Shown here piece after piece: positions 13,134 through 24,800 of a stretch of 64,000 bases of DNA. The DNA comes from Tubulanus polymorphus. Taxonomy: Eukaryota > Nemertea > Palaeonemertea > Tubulaniformes > Tubulanidae. Position 1 is the stretch's first letter; each line of letters opens with the position of its first letter. Where the stretch lies: positions 2,480,001-2,544,000 of the forward strand of contig NC_134028.1 in assembly GCF_964204645.1 (NCBI RefSeq). Direction: 5' to 3'. Both the position numbers and the translations under genes were made by a program. The notes under the pieces were generated by a model. It had not been told where the DNA came from. It worked only from the letters and a program-made list of their open reading frames with translations, and did not search any database.

Positions 13134-16100
13134 ATGATAATACGGAGGCGAAGGCAGCTTCCGGAAGCGAAAACAGGCAACACTGCTGTACCACCGGCTG
13201 ATCCACAACCACAAATACAGCAACCTGCAGTACACAACGGACCAGCTTCAAATATGAATGGTATATATAATATACATATTGTAATATATTTAGAGATATT
13301 GAAAAGCGGAATGTATGACAGGCAACTAGAATCAGAAGTATACATAGTTACATAGTTGATGTACACAGATTTCTCGCCATTTCACGAAACCATAGATTGA
13401 TGTTGTGGAGTAGTGTCATTCAGCAATAAAATGACGATAGCCTTGACAAAAAGTCACAGTCTGCTAGAATAGGCACATTATTTGAGATATAGCTTACTAG
13501 AGAATGTGAAAGGTAACATTCGATACTAAATCATATCTATAAGTGTACAATAAAGAAAGACACAAGTCAGATTTGTGTGGGTGGTTGGGATGATGAAACT
13601 TGAATGTGTTCTCGGATTATGATCGATTGATTTGTGGTCAGCTGTTTTTTACCGTCTGCTGAATGGCAGCACATGTCTATTACATGTAATAAAGAATGAT
13701 ATATTGTATTTGAAAATAGATCGATCAATACGACTAAATAAACACTTCTAGAAATATTTCCATTGACTACAAATCTACACAGAACTTATGTGTCCACTTC
13801 ATTCATTCCAATGACTATTCTCTGTCTAATCAAGCTTTATTAGATCATCTACTGTTAGGTATATATAATATACTTGATATAGAAATAAAGCGGGACGTTT
13901 TTGTTATGAAATATGTAAGGGAAGATCCGTATTGAGATTGCTGAATTCTAGGTAGATGGTTTACATTCTATTGGAACATCTGCTTGTACAACAATTGTAC
14001 TTCTCAAAACTACTATAGCAGATGTCATCAGCATTATTTTCACTTTAAAATGTTGAATAACGAGATGTGAACTGCGTGGTGTATATTACAAACGTTCAAA
14101 TATCCTATATTTACATAGCTGATATTAAGCTAAGTTAACTGAATAAACGTGATGACGTGGCCAGAAAAATTGCCGTAATATACCATAAAGATGTCCCCTG
14201 AGCGGCAGGCATCTCAATAGAAATACATTTTGAAACATTTTTATTTCACACTGTTAAACAGAATACTTTCAATATCGATGCAGTGACGTAGAGTTAACTC
14301 AATTCAGTTTTAATGTATAAATCAATAATAATGAAACGTTGTTTATACTTTGATGTTGTTTATTTCTAGGGCCGATGATAGGTTTGATTGCTGGGGCTTG
14401 TGTAGGCGGCCTGTTGCTCATTCTTATCGCAGTCATAATGATCTTCAGAGCGATGAAACGCAAGAAAAGACGTGACAGTTTATTGAAAGATGGTGTCCAC
14501 ACCGGTGACGTCAATGGCTTGAAAAGGTAAGCATATATCGGTAATTATGTACTGGTATTTCCTGAGTTTTGTTCGTCTGTGAGTGCCCGAAATAAAACGC
14601 TTAAATTTTCTTTAGATTTTCGTCAGATCCTGACATGTCTCACAGTTCATCCAGTGGCGGTGGGAAATACCGATCAATGGCCGGACCGAGTCTCGCCGCA
14701 CAACCTGGCAGAGTTACCGGTCGAACCAGTGGACAGCCAATGCCACCGTTGAGAGGATCAATCGTTTACGCTTCATCTGCGGCGTCAGATTCGGGTTTAG
14801 GATACGGGTACGTATTCTAGCAAAGAGTTCACGAAATGGAGATTCTACTCTTCATAATATTCATATCGTTCTGCTTGATAAAAATAACTGGTAGATTTCC
14901 AGATTCATTTGATTAACAATTTAGTCCTTAAGAATTCAATCTTGAAACTGGTTTTAGAACAATTTTTTACTGCTTAGACAAACGTTTTTATTGTGATGCT
15001 TCTCGCGGTTTAATAGGGGAATTGCGACTCAGTCGTCGTCGTCGACATCGGAGGATGATATTGAGAGTGACGAAGGTTCAGGCGATCAGGGAAAAATCTG
15101 GTTTACAGTTGTATACGATAGCGCGCAAGAAATACTCAATGTTGAAGTCATCAAAGCAAAATACTCACAAGGTATTAGAAATATTGTGAAAAACTCAGAA
15201 ATTTGGGCTCATCGTTTAGGTGGTTTTAGCAGGAAGCATTATACTGTATATACATATTGAATAATTTAGTGAAGTGTTAAACATTTGGTGATTGACGCAG
15301 AAGGCAACAAAATATGGCGCAGTTCACAATGAAAAATCAATCTTCGCGAGAAAAACACAAATGTTATTACGTACATAAGTAACTGTCAATATACAATCGT
15401 ATTGTCCTCATTTTATCAACATAGGTCGGGATAAGAACCCCACTCCACGCGATCCATTTGTAAAAGTTTTCCTTCTACCGGATGAAATGAACAGTCACCA
15501 GACAAAAACTCAGAAAAAGACTTTATATCCGAAATTCAATGAAGCTTTCTCATTTAAGGTACGCGAAAAATTGAAAATCCCACCGACTATTTTGTATTGT
15601 AAAAAGTAAGAACCTTGAGTGATTTCGGAGTTTTCTAATCATCCTGCTTGTAGGTCACAACTGAAGAGCTTGACAATAGGATTGTTCGTCTGTCCGTCTA
15701 TGACCTTGATGCGCGAAGCATACGTCACTGCGAAGGTCACGCGCTTTACCCTCTCGAAAATGCGGATGTAACCTCGGCAGATCCTATCTGCAAAGATTTA
15801 AACAGCTGTTCTAATGTAAATTTCGAAAATTTTTCCTGAATATTCATGTGTTGAATGCGCCCACTGGTGTAATGGGGTCTGTACTATTTTTTTTCTAGGC
15901 CACTTCGTTTGGTCAGATATATTTCTCACTAACTCACATGCCATCTACTGAAAAAGTCAAAGTCGTTGTTCTTCGCGGACGAGGTCTAAATAAAAGTGTT
16001 ACAGAAGATGGAATTTGTAAGTTGAAAAATTAGATTTCATCAAATTACCTTGAAAATACTACAAATCTGCATATTTTCTCAAGTGATTTAATGCGATTAT

Positions 16101-16457
16101 TCACATGTAGAATTCATTTATTTTGTAGTCGTATACGTGAAGGTACAAATCATTGTAGGCCGAAAAACTCTGAAAACAAAGAAGACAGGTCAACAAACCG
16201 GCCAAAATCCAGTCTTTAACGAGTGCTTCTCGTTCTCTATAAATAATAAACTCCTAGAACAATGCAGCATTGTAGTGACACTAATTAAAACTAAATCTCG
16301 AGCTATGGGCAAGAACTATGATGAACCGTGCGGCCGATGTGTCGTAGGGCCGTTCATGTTCGCTCGAGGAGAACTACTCAGACACTGGCAGGAAATGTTA
16401 GCCAATCCCAGGACTACTGTTGCAAAGTGGCATTCGTTGATGCCCTTACCGGACTAA
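13134..16457 (+). CDS. Synaptotagmin-like tandem C2 membrane protein
   Basis: Vesicle-trafficking protein of about 457 residues from eight exons: 13134-13260 (exon from 13124), 14370-14526, 14616-14807, 15017-15171, 15425-15558, 15654-15815, 15899-16016, 16129-16457. Phases chain without a break. Order: short lumenal segment, one TM helix ([20 protein letters not shown]) with a basic stop KRKKRR, Ser/Gly-rich linker with an acidic patch ([13 protein letters not shown]), C2A (IWFTVVYD to [20 protein letters not shown]), C2B ([20 protein letters not shown] onward) and the family's C-terminal WHSL. C2A keeps [12 protein letters not shown] and VYDLD, but C2B has EDGIFVYVKV and LIKTKSRA where Ca2+-binding synaptotagmins have SDPYVK and xDxD. 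C2B is therefore probably Ca2+-independent, as in Syt4/12-type members. The start at 13134 is the least certain point: the frame stays open upstream to 13062 through a good acceptor (ctgactttttcag). Confidence 0.85.
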
Positions 16458-17745
16458 TTCATTTATAGGAAATTTGCTCGTGGGATGAAAAGGACGATTA
16501 ATTCATACTTAGTGTCTTCTCTTCTGAACGGAAAATTCAAGACCCATATTTTAGACAAACCGCCCGGTGTTTTTACAACGAATGAGACTGTAACAGTGGA
16601 TCCGATTGGTGCTTATTCTTCAAATAGAAATGGAGGTATTTGGAGTAACCTACTGGAAAATACGAGTGCATTGAGAAATTTATATGGTTTAAAAATACAG
16701 TTTATGATTCATTAATCAGCTGGGTTTCAAATAATTACTGACCGGCGCACTTCCAAACTACTTATGAATATTCGAGATGGATAGAATTTCTAAAAAATGC
16801 GTGGAGAAAATGAGTCCGTTATAAATGGTCAAAGGTTAGCAAAAAAACGATACTCAACATTGAATGACAACTTAGTAATCTCATTGAAGATATGATATGG
16901 CAAATGTATCATAATAACATCCTATATACTCATATTTATGTGAAAATAATGACGTGCATTATTATATAGAAAAACAGATTAATTTTGGGTAAAATGGTGG
17001 CAAGATGTTGAGTATAATATCATCTGTGTTAAGTGTAAATATCATGAATGTAAATGAAAAGCAATGCGACGATAAAATCCAATGCATGCATGCGTCATAA
17101 TGCCAATTTCAATATGAACATATCTAGTTATAGATGATTGGAATTATATGTGAAACCTATATCGAGATTATGTATTTTAAGAACCATCGGGGTTGAGTGT
17201 TTTTAGTATAAATGTTTTCAGTGAGAGGAATAAGTGTCATTATTTTGAATAAGCCGTCTCCGCAAAACGGAGCCTTCTTGAGTTCTTGAGTGAAACCGAG
17301 CTACTGCTCTAATCATCAATTTGACAGTTTAACTCACATCTACGTGAAAATCAGTCATTTTGTTTCGAACTTAACTTAACAATGCAATTTTTCAATTGGG
17401 GACCACGGTACCGGTACCTATCAACATTTAAGGTCAACAGTATCGCATAAACACTTATCTTAATCCGTGAAATGTGTTCTTAAACTGCGCTCTTTTAGTG
17501 AAAAAACTTACCGTTCTGTAAATTTTATTTTTGTTCACATTTATTGGCACAAGACAGTGATAAAATGTTTATTGTTAGGTGGTCGAAGTCAATAGTTCAC
17601 CGGATTGCAGGGGACACGCGATGCGTACTTATATAAACTACATTGTGTGATCATTTTTAATTTGTTTGTTAACCCTCTAAAAACTGGAGTTTCTCATTGA
17701 AGCATCGTCAGATTCATTGTTCACGTGAATATTCTGTTCACATCA
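16458..17745. other. 3' UTR and intergenic
   Basis: Follows the synaptotagmin stop and includes its 3' UTR. A 76-codon frame at 16485-16715 has no domain and is taken as chance. Nothing else recognised apart from a short hairpin (tctccg caaaa cggag) near 17262. Confidence 0.4.
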
Positions 17746-19472
17746 TTAATTTGTTTTAGTTAAGTTTAAAAATAGTTTAAAATGAGTTGATAGAAAAATG
17801 CAACATATATTCTTCACGAACCACGGTATATTGCAGGTCTCCTGCTGAATGATTATTGATGTACGTACATGTTTAAAATGGTTGTAACCAAAAGAGAAAT
17901 AAATACATATTTGATGAAGTAGGTCACGCGGAGTATCTTTTTCTTGAACTTGAGGAATTTCGATATGTTCATAGGCATCGTGATTGTCAAACCAGTTCTC
18001 ATTGCTCTCACCATCACTCTCATCCACTTATAGAGAGGTTCCTATTTTCCATTATATCGTTAAACAATAGCTTGGAGTAATCATTTGTCCAAATGATTAC
18101 TCCAAGCTCATAGAATAGATAATGATGGCTAAAAGGAAATCGCGTCTCGGTCTATCTTATTTCCAAGACGGCTACAATCTAAGAATTACATGGCTCGCAG
18201 AATGAGAACATCGACAGAATAAAGCAATACTATATGTATATACTATGAATACTTACAGAATAGAAATAGTCATGGAGTAGAAAAAACCCACCTTGTCTGA
18301 CGTGCGTTTCTGTATCTGCTTCAAATAGTTCGTTATTTGTCGATATTATGAACAATCTGGGGCCTTTTCCACAGCTTTTATTCAGGTTTGACAGCAGAGT
18401 TAAAGTAATTGTGAATGAACTTATCACGAATGAGAAATCGTCCACATTAAGTTTCTGTGCGCAATGGCCTGATATAAGTTCAAAAAATAGATCGAGTTTT
18501 TTAGCTTTTTCCTACATGAACATCTGTTGAAGCGGACGGTTTTCATTAACTAATTCTTTTATAAAGATTTCTTTTACAATATGACAATGACTACGACCTA
18601 CCCAATACGCACAAGGTAGCTGGTGACCATCCGAACCTGAAAACCCAGGTTCCTTTCTTCGAACAAACGGCAGTGTAGATGGAGGAAGCACGCCGGTAGC
18701 CGGTATCACAGGCGTACTCAGCCTTGCTCATGTAGCGATTATCTGTGACGGTATATGTGGCGTGGTTCACGGCAGGTAATTCTGATTCTGGACACGACAC
18801 AGCTAAAGAGAAACTGTGTAAATGTGATACAAATTCCTGATTGGTTTCATCTTCAGTTTTGAAATTTGGAGCGGACGCTTACAATCGTATGTATTGCATG
18901 TTGAAGGGCAATCTTTTCTGTTCTTTTTAGATTTGCAGAAACCAGCAATTTTCGTCAATCGGAAAACACAATTGCAACTGAGGTCCGTGTGATCACCTGG
19001 AATCTTAGCTGATTAGTTGAAGGTACCATGAATAGATATTATTAAATGATATATGGAATTGAGCCATTTTCCTTACGATTAAATTGTACTTACTTTCGCA
19101 AGCGTGCGCACTTTGGCACGATGCAGCGCATTGACAGTGCATGAATTGCGGGTGCATGTAACATTCATTAACCCGGGCCCAGTTTTTACAGGGAGCCTTC
19201 AAATCAGTGCACGATGCTGATATACTTGCTAGCACTATTTAGAATCAAACATTAGGTGAAAATCATTTTTGAAACTACATTTTACGCTTAGAAAAAGAAA
19301 AATATTTGAGAAAAGGCACAATTAATAGTCTATGTCTTCCGGTTTGTAATCGAAACTCAAATTTCCATTTGTAATCATCTGAACTCTCTACGCAAAAGAT
19401 TTTAGTTATAGAAGTTGTAGACTTACCTGAAATTTTCAACCATAATAATCCAACCAGAATAGATACGTACAT
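17746..19472 (-). CDS. Secreted ShKT-ShKT-CCP protein, copy 1
   Basis: Predicted extracellular protein of about 319 residues from six exons: 19472-19427, 19234-19094, 18996-18883, 18802-18602, 18468-18292, 18026-17746, all joined in phase 1. Exon 1 is a signal peptide (MYVSILVGLLWLKISG). Exon 2 is a ShKT/SXC-like six-cysteine module ending CAASCQSAHACE. Exon 3 is a second short Cys-rich module (SCNCVF, then DCPSTCNTYD). Exon 4 is one CCP/sushi domain (VSCPESELP, YACDTGYRR, GTW). Exon 5 is an unrecognised segment with FVISSFTITLTLL. Exon 6 is acidic with a YEHI (YxxI-type) site. No clear TM helix is seen and the 3' end may extend by further splicing. A paralogue with the same phases and an equal-length CCP exon lies at 61104-62017 on the other strand. 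ShKT and CCP modules occur in toxins, channel blockers, matrix proteins and immune recognition proteins; the role here is unknown. Confidence 0.75.
18069..18108. repeat. Perfect 18-bp hairpin with 4-base loop
   Basis: AGCTTGGAGTAATCATTT at 18069-18086 is exactly reverse-complemented at 18091-18108, separated by gtcc. It sits in the last intron of the ShKT-CCP gene. A perfect stem this long with a tetraloop is unlikely by chance. It could be a folded RNA, a small palindromic element or a recent inverted duplication. Confidence 0.9.
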
Positions 19473-20439
19473 GATTCTGGAGCAAACATTTACATATCGC
19501 TATGTCCATTAAGCGCGATGGAAATTACTTCAGGGATGACACAAAATATTGAAAGGAAAATGTTTTTGCTTGAGGGATATCATTATCGTTGCTAACTACG
19601 TATTGTCCTTTTAAGCCTATGAAACTGATACACGTTTCACCATCTCATTATCAATACATTATGAACATACGCTTTTTCATTCAGCAGGTTTTATTGTTAA
19701 AGTAATTGTTGAAAATATTTGTGACAAGTTTAATGAAAATATGGGGGATGGCATTATGGATAAATCCTTAAATACAAAATTATACAACTGGAGTCTCTTT
19801 CATAGATATCTGAATAGAATTAAGATTTCATTTAGGTCTTTCAAATGAGTTTCAAAATCTGGACTGAAAATTAGGATATCGTCGACGTAGCAGAGTGCGA
19901 TTTTGAAATTTACCCCTCTCAAAACATCAGCCATAATTTCCATCGACGAAACTTTGTGAACTGTATTGTGAAGGTTAACATTTTGTCATAAATAATACTG
20001 TATTTATTGCAAATATTCAGAGTTTATTTTGGGAAGAGAAACCGAAGTTGGAATAAAGTGAGTTTCAATGATATTAACTTGCTCAAGGATGCGGCGTTTA
20101 TCTAAATCAGAACAAGGGTACATTAATTGGCTTAGAAGAGAAATGGCGAGTTTCGAATGTGTAAAACAAGCTCTCTGTCGTTTGGCAACTTATAACGTTT
20201 TAACTTTACAACGTTTGTTGGTGTTCTTTTTTATGAACATCTAATGGTCATTACAATACCACAAGGTATTCTATAAGCCCCAACAGTCAATCTTTAGGTT
20301 CGTATCATCTTAAAATTGCCCATAGATTTGAGTCGAAACGTCAGATTCTCGCATAGTTTTTTTTTTCATTTTATTATGGGTCTTCACTCTAGTATTGTTA
20401 TATAGTGTTGTTGGTTGCCGATGTATTTCATCCCCCTCG

Positions 20440-20520
20440 GCAGGGATTCGAACCTGGCTAAAATGAAACGGAATATCTGATTGGCTAATAATGACACCAT
20501 CTAAGTAGACTGGGTGCCTG
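20440..20520 (-). repeat. tRNA-derived SINE head, minus strand
   Basis: Read on the minus strand it starts near GGCACCC, has an A-box-like stretch (TACTTAGATGGTG), and then a clean RNA polymerase III B box (GGTTCGAATCCCTGCC). The distance between boxes fits a degenerate tRNA. Downstream it continues with GGGGGATGAAATACATC, which also follows the B box in the neighbouring plus-strand copy, so this is a SINE and not a functional tRNA. Confidence 0.6.
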
Positions 20521-20589
20521 TTCCGTTCAATATGTATTAGAATATAATTGAAGATAGAGACCGGTAGCCAGTCTACCATCTAAGCTGCG

Positions 20590-20700
20590 CGTTAGCTGAG
20601 CACTCGGTCTAGTGTGGCAGGGATTCGTACCGTGTCAATGTCGATACCATCAGGTTCGAATCCCTGCCGGGGAGGGTGATGTATTTCTGTTCGGAGCTGT
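20590..20700 (+). repeat. tRNA-derived SINE head, plus strand
   Basis: A-box-like TTAGCTGAGCACTCGGTCTAG near 20603, then B box GGTTCGAATCCCTGCC near 20655, then GGGGAGGGTGATGTATTTC. The A-box and spacing recall a class II (Leu/Ser-like) tRNA. It is inverted relative to the element at 20440-20520 and shares its post-B-box sequence. Confidence 0.6.
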
Positions 20701-21834
20701 AAGCATTCGATGAGAGGGCGATTAATTTGTAAAGGCGACTTCTGTGGAAAGCGAGGTTCACGTGGTTAAAACTCGGTAGCCTACTGGAGGAAATTGTTGA
20801 GAAGGAATAGAGCCCGGGTTTTTCGAGCCATCAGAACATTAGGCGATGATTTTAGATCAAACAATTGTTGATTATCCCGAGGACGAGTGTTCAGAGGCGA
20901 TCGATCAGTTGGCGAGGGAAAGTGTCAGCCACGATATACTCAGACTTCGGATTACAGTTACCATAGATGGGTTCCCTCAAGTCATTCAGCAGAAGGTTCT
21001 CCGCAAGTCTTGATTAACATAAGTATAATGCGAGCAATTGATGTATATGAACTTAGACTTTATTTTGAATTATGCAACAGAACTGAGGAAATACGTATCT
21101 ATGCATTTACAAAGTGAATTTCTACAAAAATATTGATTAAAGTGATTAAAAGGATTTAACAATGCCAGATCGACGGAGTTGGTGCGCAGAAAACGACGGA
21201 AGCGGTTTCATATACTGTAGAATTGAAAACATGTACTAACGTATTTAAATGCGTAACACAAATTCTATTTTGACTAAAAACCCCCCTAGAACTCCCAGAA
21301 TACAAAATACATGTAATACTGTTTTTTAAAAGATTGTCACTACAATTGGCATCTCAGTGATCGGTGTAAATGTACTAACAACGAACTAAAATTGCACTGC
21401 AATATGCTTAATTAAAAGTATTTTAGGAACGCAGGCCCTCAATGTCTGCATTCCCCCTATAAACAAAATGAAAATAGGTCACTGGTTATTTGAAGAATGG
21501 ACACGTTACACATTCTACTACAGAGTATAAATCAAGTTAAAAAATAACAGCCTTTAAAACCAATGACCAATCAGAGGACCAAAACCGGCTTAACTGAACC
21601 AAATTTAAAGCTGATGCGCCCTAGTGTTCGATCTATCAATTCGAGACACTCACAAAATTGTACAAACGATTGCAACAATTTTGAAAAACAAAATGAGATA
21701 TGTACAAATAAATGAAACGTGTTCTCCCCAGGGTACTCCCCGGCTTCAACGACGAGCTCCCGCGCATACCAGTGCATCACGAGCTGAACACTTTGTACGG
21801 CTGAAGAGCATCATTCACTTTTCATCGCCGTTAT

Positions 21835-24800
21835 TTACCAAGTGCCATCGTGTGTTGTCTCTCGGACGAGGCACTCAAGTTTTTCCTTCGAATCAATAGC
21901 CACCTTCTTCATTTTCAAATTAGTTTTTTGTTTATCGAGGCGATACGCGTTGTCCTTGATTTGAGCGAATGATTTTAATTCAATCAAATCGACAGCGCCA
22001 TCACGCTCATTTCGCCGAGACTCCTCAGCAGTGCAAACGTACGGCTTTGGGCCTTTGATTTCTGCGTACCTGCTACGACCTATGCGAGGGTCTTCCGCGA
22101 ATACTTCGACCTTCAGTAGTCGGTGCTTTTTCGGCTTCGTTGTTTCTATAGGATACAACTTGTTTGCCGAGCTGAGTGTATCAGACCAGTGACACATTTC
22201 GAGAGGTGGTGGTGGTGTTTCGGCGCGAAGTGACTTCGTTTCGTAGAAATCCAAGCGACGGTCGATGAATCGTTTATCATATCCTTTTACTGGCGATAGA
22301 GGGATCTTCCTCGGTGTTACGTTCCCTTTCAACAGCGTGCGACCCTGAAATTGCATTTTCTTGGTCGTCTTTTTCGGCGCTATGGTATTTGTCCAGTCGT
22401 CTGTTTCGGTGGTAACGGAAGACGTACTCGATGGCGTGCAGTCGACAATAGATGGCGAGTTACAGGACAGCGCCTCCATTTCTAATGATTTTCCAATTAA
22501 CCTGGGATCTATACTTTCGGCGCCTGAAACGCTCTTTTCATCCATGATCCGAGGTACCTCGTTTACAAAGGAGGCCGTTTCAATTTTCCGCTTCTTAACA
22601 GCATGATATTCGTTTCTTAACATCCGTTTTATCGGAGTTGGCATCGGTTTAAGTATTTGCTTCTGGTTTTTCGCTACTTTTATCGTGTCCTGCAGACTTT
22701 TAAGAATAGCCACTAATTGTTCACGTTTTCCCCTATTCTGTTCTATTTTTAAATGCGCGTTCAATGAAACGACGTCTCCCTCAGCAGCGTGTATCAAATT
22801 GCCCAAAGAATCGGAATTAGTCGCGTTAATCCAAGGCGTTTGTGATCGAGCGACTGAAGGGGTTTCAGTAACAAATGACTTCCTCGTTGGAACAGAAATT
22901 TCGTTAGGTATATGATGATTAATCCCAGATGTATATGTGGATCCTGTACATGCAGAAAATTGATCGTTATCTCGTGTTTGAACAGTCGAAGGCTGATTAA
23001 ACTCAGTTGCACCGAATTGGCTCAGTATTTCTGGTGGCAGAGAACATCCAGACATAAGTGCATTGACCATCATTTTCACAACATTCAGGGGAACCATCGA
23101 TTCTGCTTCAAAAAATACTGACGATCGGGAGCCATATTCAATTTCTCGAGGCATCGTCCGATTAGTTTGGACGCCACATGGAATCGGATCTTCACTAACC
23201 GTACCATCGTCATCAACAATATCCATTGGGCAGACATTTCTATCACTATCCGCAGTAGTTTCATCCCGAGCTGATATCAATTGTTCCGACCTTGCACTCG
23301 TAGAATCTTTTGAACTTATACAATCCTCTGTCAAATAACTAGGATTGTCAAAATGAATATCCAGCGGCAACGGTTCAATCTTCTCTTGATATTTTCCAGT
23401 TTCGACCCATTTCGAGACGAATGAATCCAGTTTAGAATATGAATTATTAGAAATGACGTTTATTCGTTGTCCGTGTTCCCGTAAGTTGGACTCTGGTTGT
23501 TTCTGATCCGTTTGGATATTTTCTGACTTGTCGCTGACCGAATCTTCACCGCGTTGTAGATCTTTATTACCATCCTCTGAATTCAACAGTAGTAAAGCCT
23601 TGGCCCTATCTAGGAATGTCTCAAATGTATTGATTTTTAAATCATCCGCGTGAAATAACATAAGCTCTTTGATTCGTGCATCAGATTCACCGTTCCGTTC
23701 TTGATTGGTGGTAGCAACATCCGAAATAGGACCGCAATCATTAGGAGTACTGTTCAGTAGGTCAGACATGCTGAAATTACTCTCCTTACCAAGAAATGTT
23801 TCAGTTGGGTTTATTTCAATTCCACAATCATCATTCCGATTATTCACTTGAATTGTTACGATATCTTGTTCTCTGGGATCAGTGTTTGGTTGAGCACTTT
23901 TTTTCGAACCATCAATAACATCTAGGATCGCTTCAAGGGTTTGCTGGACGGCTACATTGTTAGATACACGCGAGGAAGAACCTAATAAACTGCTCGATGG
24001 TGTTACCTGCACAGTTTCAGGTGAACCATAAACTTCTGTTCCAATTTCAATCTCAACATCAGGTGTCGAGCTTTCACAGTCAACACCACTACAAACAGGA
24101 ATAGATTCACCAAGTTTGTTATTTTCTTTATCAGTTGAAGTTGAAGTCTTTCCTCCTCCATCCTCAGCTAAATCAACTTTCAAACTTTCTTGAGAATTGG
24201 CGAAAAGAGCTGTCCCGTCCAGCTTGCGAGCGTCCCCATGATTTCTTTTAACAGATTCTATATCTTTATCAACATTATAATATGGAACTGTATCTACATC
24301 TGAATGATAATCAATCTTTTCAGTTACGACGCTGCAGCATGAAAGTCGATCATCATGTAAATCTTCTGTCTCGGCACTGGAGTATAAAATTGTCTCATCA
24401 TCTGAATCATACTTGATCTTTTCCGTCTCGATACTGCAGTATAAATTTTCATCATCTGAATTAATGTCCATCTCCTCATTCTCAAAAAATCCTGTTTCAT
24501 CCAAAGTAATAAAATTGCTTTCGTCGTTGATTTCCACATCACGATCCTCTTCTACTTCAGTAAACTCATTATTATTCCTATCAACGTCATTTAATTGAAA
24601 GTGATTATCACAATTATCAGGGCATTTCTTTGTAACATTTCCGTCATTCTTCTGAGAATAATCACTTATTGGTGATGCAGCTAAAAGGATATGCTTACCA
24701 GGAGGTGTGTCACATTGGGATTTTGTGTGTTGTTGCGGCATATTTGATAAAAGGTTTTGATCTAACTGGACATTTCTGACTAATGAATTTGGATCATTGA

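Larger units (their letters stand above)
19473..21834. other. Intergenic with SINE remnants
   Basis: Between the ShKT-CCP gene start and the TASOR stop codon. The only recognised structure is the head-to-head pair of tRNA-like elements at 20440-20700. No supported coding exon. Confidence 0.45.

Noticed and set aside
20603-20680. Possible functional tRNA gene
   Set aside because: The A and B boxes are present but the arms do not pair as a cloverleaf, and the tail is shared with a neighbouring SINE copy.
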